Shown here piece by piece: positions 1 through 4,187 of a stretch of DNA of 5,418 bases (within the stretch, counting starts at the first letter, position 1; every line of letters begins with the position of its first letter). The notes beneath the pieces are model-generated. The model saw only the letters and a program-made list of their open reading frames with translations, was not told the DNA's origin and ran no database searches. Source of the DNA: Bifidobacteriaceae bacterium. GTDB taxonomy: Bacteria > Actinomycetota > Actinomycetes > Actinomycetales > WQXJ01. The translations under genes and the position numbers were made by a program. The stretch lies in NCBI GenBank assembly GCA_031268115.1, contig JAIRXV010000271.1, positions 1 to 5,418 of the forward strand. The letters run 5' to 3'.

Positions 1-1603
1 CGTTTGGGCGTTCGACGATCGCCTTCCAGGCCGCCGAGACCTCGTTGGCGTCAGACGGTCGAACCACATCGAAGCCAGGGATGGCCCGCAGCGTCGCCAA
101 ATGCTCCACGGGCTGGTGAGTCGGGCCATCCTCGCCCACGCCGATCGAATCGTGCGTCCACACGAAGACGGATCCGATCCGCATAAGCGCCGCCAACCGC
201 ACGGGCGGGCGCATGTAATCCGAAAAGACCAGGAATGTGCCGCCGTAGGCGCGCGTGGGACCGTGAAGGCGGATGCCGTTGAGGATCGCCCCCATCGCCT
301 GCTCGCGGATGCCGAAATGCAACGTGCGCCCGTACGGACCGCCCGGCCAGGCGCCATCCACCGAAGGCGCGCGAAGGAAGGACGGTTCGCCGGCCATGGT
401 CGTGTTGTTTGAGCCCGCCAAATCGGCCGACCCTCCCCAAAGTTCGGGAAGCACTCCCGCCAAAGCCGTGAGGACCTTGCCGGACGCCGCACGCGACGCG
501 ATTGCCTTGCCGGAAGGGAACGCCGGCAACGCGTCCGCCCAACCAAGCGGCAGTTCACCGGCCCTCAGGCGGTCCCAAAGTGCGGCCCGCTCGGGGTACT
601 GCCGACGCCACCGGACCACGGCCGCTTCCCACTCAGAGTGCATCGCCGCGCCGCGAGCGGCGGCACCGCGAGCGTGATTGAGCACCTCGGGCGGAACATC
701 GAAAGCCCGGGCCGGGTCGAGTCCGAGCGCGTGCTTCAGGCCAGCGGTTTCCTCCGCGCCGAGCTTAGAGCCATGCGACGACCCGGTGTTCTGCTTGGTT
801 GGCGATGGCCACGCAATGATCGTGTGAAGCTGGATTATGGACGGCCGCGACATTTCGGCCTTGGCCGCTTGGAGCGCCTCGTAGAGCGCCACCACGTCCT
901 CTTCGTACTGTCCTCCTCGACGCCAATCGACCCGCTGGGTATGCCAGCCGTACGCTCCATACCGCGCCAGCACGTCCTCAGTGAAAGCGATGTCGGTATC
1001 GCCCTCGATGGAGATCTGGTTGGCGTCGTACAGCACAACGAGGTTGCCTAAACCTTGGGTGCCTGCCAGCGAAGACGCCTCAGCGGTGACGCCCTCCTGA
1101 ATGTCGCCATCGCCCGCGATCACCCAGATACTGTGGTCGAACGGGCTAGCGCCAGGTGCCGCATCGGGATCGAACAGGCCGCGCTCGCGACGAGCCGCCA
1201 TCGCCATCCCCACGGCTGAGGCGAAGCCCTGACCGAGCGGTCCCGTGGTCATCTCAACGCCTGGCGTGTGGCGATACTCAGGGTGTCCGGGTAGCAGCGA
1301 ATCCCATTGGCGCAGATTCGCCAGGTCCTCGACTTTGAGCCCATAGCCCGAGAGGAACAACTGGACGTATTGCGTTAGGGACGAATGCCCAGCGGACAGC
1401 ACAAACCGATCCCTACCGGGCCAGGCCGGATCGGCCGGATCGTGCCGCAGCACATACTGGTACATCACATAGGCGGCCGGGGCCAGCGAAATCGCTGTCC
1501 CCGGGTGTCCGGACCCGGCCTTGTCCACGGCATCGGCGGCGAGCGCCTTGGCGACAGCTACGGCGCGGCGGTCAAGATCGGTAAAGGCGAACTCTTCAGT
1601 CAC
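1..1603 (-). CDS. tkt: Transketolase, C-terminus cut by the left window edge
   Basis: Thiamine diphosphate (ThDP)-dependent transketolase. It moves two-carbon ketol units between sugar phosphates in the non-oxidative pentose phosphate pathway, in the cytoplasm. The frame is open from the GTG at 1603 to the window edge, giving 534 residues; the family is usually near 700, so the last ~160 (C-terminal domain) lie outside. Visible motifs in order: SGHPG at 31-35 with the cofactor/substrate His33; His73 in SAGHSS; His107 in PGHPE; TTGPLGQG at 119-126; the metal/ThDP motif GDGD at 164-167 followed by YDAN with Asn195; His277 in SSHGS; the pyrimidine-domain FGIREQAM with the catalytic Glu434; and the signature GEDGPTHQP at 490-498 after His484-Asp485. 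No key residue is missing. The GTG start is forced: an in-frame TAA lies 18 bases upstream, no other start codon intervenes, and GAAGGG sits 7 bases before it. In many actinobacteria tkt is followed by transaldolase and zwf genes; that would be beyond the left edge. Identification is secure. Confidence 0.95.
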   Translation of the reverse strand, partial: MTEEFAFTDLDRRAVAVAKALAADAVDKAGSGHPGTAISLAPAAYVMYQYVLRHDPADPAWPGRDRFVLSAGHSSLTQYVQLFLSGYGLKVEDLANLRQWDSLLPGHPEYRHTPGVEMTTGPLGQGFASAVGMAMAARRERGLFDPDAAPGASPFDHSIWVIAGDGDIQEGVTAEASSLAGTQGLGNLVVLYDANQISIEGDTDIAFTEDVLARYGAYGWHTQRVDWRRGGQYEEDVVALYEALQAAKAEMSRPSIIQLHTIIAWPSPTKQNTGSSHGSKLGAEETAGLKHALGLDPARAFDVPPEVLNHARGAAARGAAMHSEWEAAVVRWRRQYPERAALWDRLRAGELPLGWADALPAFPSGKAIASRAASGKVLTALAGVLPELWGGSADLAGSNNTTMAGEPSFLRAPSVDGAWPGGPYGRTLHFGIREQAMGAILNGIRLHGPTRAYGGTFLVFSDYMRPPVRLAALMRIGSVFVWTHDSIGVGEDGPTHQPVEHLATLRAIPGFDVVRPSDANEVSAAWKAIVERPN

Positions 1604-1610
1604 AGATGGG

Positions 1611-1616
1611 CCCTTC
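1611..1616 (-). promoter_or_regulatory. Ribosome binding site of tkt (GAAGGG)
   Basis: On the minus strand GAAGGG ends 7 bases before the GTG start at 1603. Together with the in-frame TAA just upstream, it fixes GTG as the start codon. Confidence 0.7.
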
Positions 1617-1655
1617 GGTTATGGGACGGATGCATCGCAAGGCGCGCGCAAGAGA

Positions 1656-1690
1656 CGGCGCCCCGGCCCTCAAGCCTATCGGCGCCCCGG
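1656..1690 (-). terminator. GC-rich repeat pair after the secreted protein gene; weak terminator candidate
   Basis: The 96-base gap between the secreted protein gene and tkt contains an exact 11-base direct repeat (CGGCGCCCCGG at 1656-1666 and 1680-1690 on the plus strand). Each copy contains the palindrome GGCGCC, so the transcript can pair 1657-1662 with 1681-1686 around an 18-base loop. A second 4-bp CCCC/GGGG stem (1685-1688 with 1695-1698) follows the stop codon directly. There is no T-run on the minus strand after either stem, so this is not a canonical intrinsic terminator. It could equally be a protein-binding direct repeat in the tkt leader or promoter. Confidence 0.25.
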
Positions 1691-1699
1691 ACGTGGGGT

Positions 1700-3106
1700 T
1701 TACTTGGGGCTTCGCACCTTCCACGGCGCCTTGGCCGCGGCCCGCGCCGCATCGGTGTTGCCGAGGAATGTGGCGGTGATGGTGTAGGTGCCCTTGGGGA
1801 CCTTGGGCAGTGAGACCGTGGCCTTGCCCTTGGAATTGGCGGTCAGCTTGATGGTCTTGGAGGCTTTGCCTGACCACTTCACCTTGACCGTCTTGCCGCC
1901 AGTCTTCTTGGTCAAGGCCAGCTTGATGTTGCCTGTCGCCTTGGCGCCGTTGGCAACTTTGACCGTCACCACGACCTTCTTAGCTCCTACCTTGACCTTG
2001 GCCGACACCTTCGACGCGGCCTTGGCCGGTGCCTTGACGGCATCGCCGGGCGCGGGACTGGCCCCAACGCCACCGTCCCCGCCACCACCGGGCGCGGGAC
2101 CGGGCGCGGGACTGACTCCACCCCCGCCGTCCCCGCCGCCGGGCGCGGGACTGACCCCACCCCCGCCGTCCCCGCCGCCACCGGGGGGAGTGTCCGCCGG
2201 GTCGGATCCCGTGACGTTGACGTGCCAATAGGACGGCACGTACACGGTTTGCTTGTCGTTCCATGACCCATTCGACGGCGGGTCGATGCGGAATTCGTAG
2301 GAGGTCTTCGTTGATGTGAACACGAGCGCCTGGGACCACAAGTCGCCGTTGCCCGGCAACTGGATCCGTGTGCCGTCGAGGTACACGCGAGTCTGGTAGT
2401 GAATCGCGGTACTGGCCTGAATGGTGTACGGGAACGTCACTCCGGTCGCGGCCCGCACCTGCCAATGGTGGGCCTGGCCGGGGATCGGACTCCACGACAC
2501 GCGGTTAACGCCCGAGGTGGACAAGAAGAAGTTCGACCCCAGCCATCCAGGCGCAGTCACCTTTGGAACGTATTGCCGCTCCCACTTCTTGAGGCGAATC
2601 GTGAAATCGTTGCGGGTCGAGGCGATCGCCACATGAGAGGGCCTGCCTTTGGTGTCTAGGCAGTCGACGGACTCGTACAAGGTGAAGGTGATTATCACAT
2701 AGTCGGGGTCCGTGTCATACGGCGCGACCTGCGTGTATTGCGAAGCCAGTTGCTGGCCACCCGCCCAGCTTGAGGCCGAGGTCCAGTAGTCGTCCTGGCC
2801 AGAGTGGATATATCCCACGATCGGGACATTGAACGTGGCGGTCACCCGCAGGGAGTACAGCGGGTTGTTCTCTACGTCCCACCCCTTGGTGTCATCGACC
2901 GTGAAGACGGTTCCGTCCGGGCTGCGCGAAACGGTCAAGGGGACGCTCGGCCCGGCGAGCGTGACACCCATGGTCTCGATCTCGATCTTGTCCACGCTCG
3001 GCTCTGGGCTATCGGCGTAGGCAACTGGCGCCAAGGCTCCCACCCCCAGGGAGACCCCTGCGAGCACCAGCAAAATCCGTGTGCCCGTGCGAAAGCGTCC
3101 ACTCAT
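1700..3106 (-). CDS. Secreted protein with Gly/Pro repeat hinge and lysine-rich Ig-like C-terminal domain
   Basis: A 468-residue secreted protein whose specific function I do not recognise. Residues 1-31 are a clear signal peptide: basic start (RFRTGTR), hydrophobic core, and cleavage site AYA before Asp32. Residues 32 to about 303 form an exported domain rich in Thr, Ser and aromatic residues (about ten Trp) with beta-strand-like patterning and a single Cys (149); I cannot place it in a family. Residues 309-354 are a Gly/Pro/Asp hinge made of repeats of about 13-14 residues ending SPAP. Residues ~365-468 look like a bacterial Ig-like (Big) domain, with the typical late strand GTYTITATFLGN at 439-450. 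By hand count, residues 357-468 hold about 25 Lys and two Arg against one Asp. There is no LPXTG motif and no C-terminal membrane segment, so it is probably released or held by charge on anionic wall polymers. The ATG at 3106 is chosen for its ideal AGGAGG and the signal peptide. It lies 220 bases downstream of the anchored pair, so it may have its own promoter. Confidence 0.9.
   Translation of the reverse strand: MSGRFRTGTRILLVLAGVSLGVGALAPVAYADSPEPSVDKIEIETMGVTLAGPSVPLTVSRSPDGTVFTVDDTKGWDVENNPLYSLRVTATFNVPIVGYIHSGQDDYWTSASSWAGGQQLASQYTQVAPYDTDPDYVIITFTLYESVDCLDTKGRPSHVAIASTRNDFTIRLKKWERQYVPKVTAPGWLGSNFFLSTSGVNRVSWSPIPGQAHHWQVRAATGVTFPYTIQASTAIHYQTRVYLDGTRIQLPGNGDLWSQALVFTSTKTSYEFRIDPPSNGSWNDKQTVYVPSYWHVNVTGSDPADTPPGGGGDGGGGVSPAPGGGDGGGGVSPAPGPAPGGGGDGGVGASPAPGDAVKAPAKAASKVSAKVKVGAKKVVVTVKVANGAKATGNIKLALTKKTGGKTVKVKWSGKASKTIKLTANSKGKATVSLPKVPKGTYTITATFLGNTDAARAAAKAPWKVRSPK
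2048..2182 (-). repeat. Tandem 39-42 bp repeats encoding the Gly/Pro hinge
   Basis: Three near-identical units at 2141-2182 (42 bp), 2102-2140 (39 bp) and 2048-2089 (42 bp), with a 12-bp partial unit at 2090-2101 between the second and third. All lengths are multiples of three, so changes in copy number keep the frame. The first two encode GGGGDGGGGVSPAP and the same minus one Gly; the third has diverged to GGGGDGGVGASPAP; the partial unit gives GPAP. The product is a flexible spacer between the exported domain and the Ig-like domain. Confidence 0.9.
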
Positions 3107-3112
3107 GTCATG

Positions 3113-3118
3113 CCTCCT
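3113..3118 (-). promoter_or_regulatory. Perfect AGGAGG ribosome binding site of the secreted protein gene
   Basis: AGGAGG on the minus strand lies 6 bases before the ATG at 3106. It decides the start: the frame stays open upstream to 3577, but that extension runs through the end of the preceding gene and would bury the signal peptide. An ATG at 3112 is in another frame and hits TGA after two codons. Confidence 0.85.
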
Positions 3119-3147
3119 GACTGGTTGAGATCCTGCGACCGTAGCAA

Positions 3148-3179
3148 CGCGTTCCGGGCGCCGTCGCGTCCGGAACGCG
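3148..3179 (-). promoter_or_regulatory. Perfect 10-bp inverted repeat in the leader of the secreted protein gene
   Basis: Arms CGCGTTCCGG (3148-3157) and CCGGAACGCG (3170-3179) are exact reverse complements around a 12-base loop, 41 bases upstream of the ATG. It could be an operator for a dimeric regulator or, if transcribed, a very stable hairpin in the 5' leader. No T-run follows on either strand, so a terminator is less likely. The symmetry is plain; the role is inferred. Confidence 0.5.
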
Positions 3180-3194
3180 GGAAAATGCCCACAA

Positions 3195-3237
3195 GCGGTC
3201 CAAAACCACGCGGAACCTATGAGCATACCCGGACCGC
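3195..3237 (-). promoter_or_regulatory. 7-bp inverted repeat with 29-base loop in the intergenic gap
   Basis: GCGGTCC (3195-3201) and GGACCGC (3231-3237) are exact reverse complements. The loop contains the only promoter-like -10 hexamer I noticed in the gap (TATGCT, 3222-3227). In GC-rich DNA a 7-bp pair at this distance can arise by chance, so confidence is low. Confidence 0.25.
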
Positions 3238-3250
3238 GTGTGCGTCGCCA
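3222..3250 (-). promoter_or_regulatory. Weak sigma-70-like promoter candidate for the secreted protein gene
   Basis: On the minus strand TGGCGA (3250-3245; 3 of 6 match to TTGACA) and TATGCT (3227-3222; 4 of 6 match to TATAAT) are 17 bases apart. This would start transcription roughly 105-110 bases before the ATG and place the 10-bp inverted repeat in the leader RNA. The match is poor and is given only because the 220-base gap implies some promoter. Confidence 0.2.
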
Positions 3251-3326
3251 CGGCCGCGGGAGAGGGGGTAGGGCTGTGGCCATAAGGGGCCTACCGCAAA
3301 TGTGTTGCCGGGCGGTCAGTCCACGA

Positions 3327-4187
3327 CTATTCGCGGGACCGGCCTTTGCGGCGGCGCAGTGACAGCGTGCCGCCCGCTGCCAACGCCAGCAGGCCGCCCG
3401 CGGCAACCACCCAGACCGCGCCAGGCGGCCCAGCGGATCCCGAGCCCCCGCTCGCGGAGGCGGCAGGGCCGCTTGTGATGGCCGCGGCCGCGCCGCTGCC
3501 GGAAACACCTGGGCTGAGAGTGCCCTCCCCACCCGAAACACCTGGGCTGAGAGTGCCCTCCCCGCCGGGGGGGTCATCCTCAGGGGCGAGGACTCTGATC
3601 ACCTGGTCCGCCACCACCTGCTCAACGCCCAACTCACCGGACCGGGCCGCCTCCAACAAGTTCGCGCGCTCCTCCTCGCTCCACGCGATCACGGGCACAT
3701 CAACCGCGGTGCTCGAGTCGAACACCCCCCGCAACTCCAACTCGACCCGGTACTCACCGGGCCGCGGATCGGCCACCAACGGCAAACCGACCACCTGGGT
3801 CGCGAACTCTTCAGCCGTCGACCCCTCAATCGACACGTCCAGCTCGACAGGCGCCTCCAACAACTCGCCGGATGCCGCCAACACCCACGAACCAGGCGAC
3901 CACGACATGTTCACCACCCGGACAAACAACTCCTGATCGCCTTCCCCCGCTATAACCGAAAACGGAACCACCCCCTCCACATGACCCTGGCCCGGATGCC
4001 CCGCCAGATCCAGCTCCAACGCCTTCTCCACAGTCAACCCGTCTTCGTCGGGAACAAGGGTCGGGGGAGGGTCGCGGGGAGCGGACGCGGCACTCGCCTG
4101 GGCCGCCGCCAGACCCGCCGCCGCCAAGACAAGGGCTGACCCAGCCACCAGCAGCAGTGATCGAGCGGCCAATCGACGGCTAGTCAT
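3327..4187 (-). CDS. Acidic secreted protein with C-terminal membrane anchor, unknown function
   Basis: A 286-residue exported protein that I do not recognise. Residues 1 to ~33 are a signal peptide (SRRLAAR, then a Leu/Ala core, with Ala-rich cleavage choices AQA or ASA). Residues ~36-205 form a strongly acidic extracellular domain: about 35 Asp/Glu against about 9 Lys/Arg in 36-210 by hand count, no Cys, and alternating hydrophobic patterning that suggests beta structure. Residues 208-229 are two copies of GGEGTLSPGVS, followed by an Ala/Gly/Ser linker. Residues ~257-277 are a transmembrane segment, then RRRKGR at 278-283. The last 33 residues match the end of the upstream metalloprotease at 24 positions, which implies a duplicated anchor module. 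The ATG at 4187 overlaps the protease stop by 8 bases and has GGAGAGG 8 bases before it, so the two are probably co-translated. It may be a protease partner, substrate, inhibitor or chaperone; the sequence does not say which. Upstream in-frame extension to 4343 is rejected because it would precede the signal peptide. Confidence 0.88.
   Translation of the reverse strand: MTSRRLAARSLLLVAGSALVLAAAGLAAAQASAASAPRDPPPTLVPDEDGLTVEKALELDLAGHPGQGHVEGVVPFSVIAGEGDQELFVRVVNMSWSPGSWVLAASGELLEAPVELDVSIEGSTAEEFATQVVGLPLVADPRPGEYRVELELRGVFDSSTAVDVPVIAWSEEERANLLEAARSGELGVEQVVADQVIRVLAPEDDPPGGEGTLSPGVSGGEGTLSPGVSGSGAAAAITSGPAASASGGSGSAGPPGAVWVVAAGGLLALAAGGTLSLRRRKGRSRE
3337..3434 (-). repeat. Duplicated anchor-coding segment, copy A
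   Basis: This 98-bp stretch codes for the C-terminal anchor of the acidic protein. It aligns without gaps to 4190-4287 at the end of the metalloprotease gene, with about 80 of 98 bases identical by hand count. Many differences are at third positions. This indicates duplication or gene conversion of an anchor module rather than chance likeness of hydrophobic tails. Confidence 0.85.
3501..3566 (-). repeat. Tandem 33-bp coding repeat (two copies)
   Basis: Copies at 3534-3566 and 3501-3533 match at 31 of 33 bases. Each encodes GGEGTLSPGVS in the stalk between the acidic domain and the membrane segment. The unit is a multiple of three, so copy changes would alter stalk length only. Confidence 0.9.

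Noticed and set aside
51..1051. Open frames on both strands within 51-1051
   Set aside because: They are shadows of transketolase, which reads continuously with all motifs in a different minus-strand frame.
1788..2231. Plus-strand open frame with long PPPPSPPPP runs, extensin-like
   Set aside because: It is the antisense of the Gly-rich hinge repeats, with no ribosome site or signal peptide of its own.
3278..3291. GGCC-ATAAGG-GGCC as a terminator after the acidic protein gene
   Set aside because: The stem has only 4 bp with no extension and no T-run. It is too weak to call.
3510..3527. GGCTGAGAGTGCCC on the plus strand, resembling part of a TPP riboswitch (Thi box)
   Set aside because: It belongs to the 33-bp coding repeat and appears twice, antisense to the gene. 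No second Thi-box half follows and no thiamine gene is nearby.
3107..3577. In-frame upstream extension of the secreted protein gene to 3577 (625 residues)
   Set aside because: It would overlap the end of the acidic protein gene in another frame and bury a clear signal peptide. The AGGAGG 6 bases before 3106 settles the start.
2804..3936. Plus-strand open frames at 2804-3271 and 3346-3936
   Set aside because: They are shadows of the minus-strand genes in GC-rich DNA. Their translations lack domain-like patterning.
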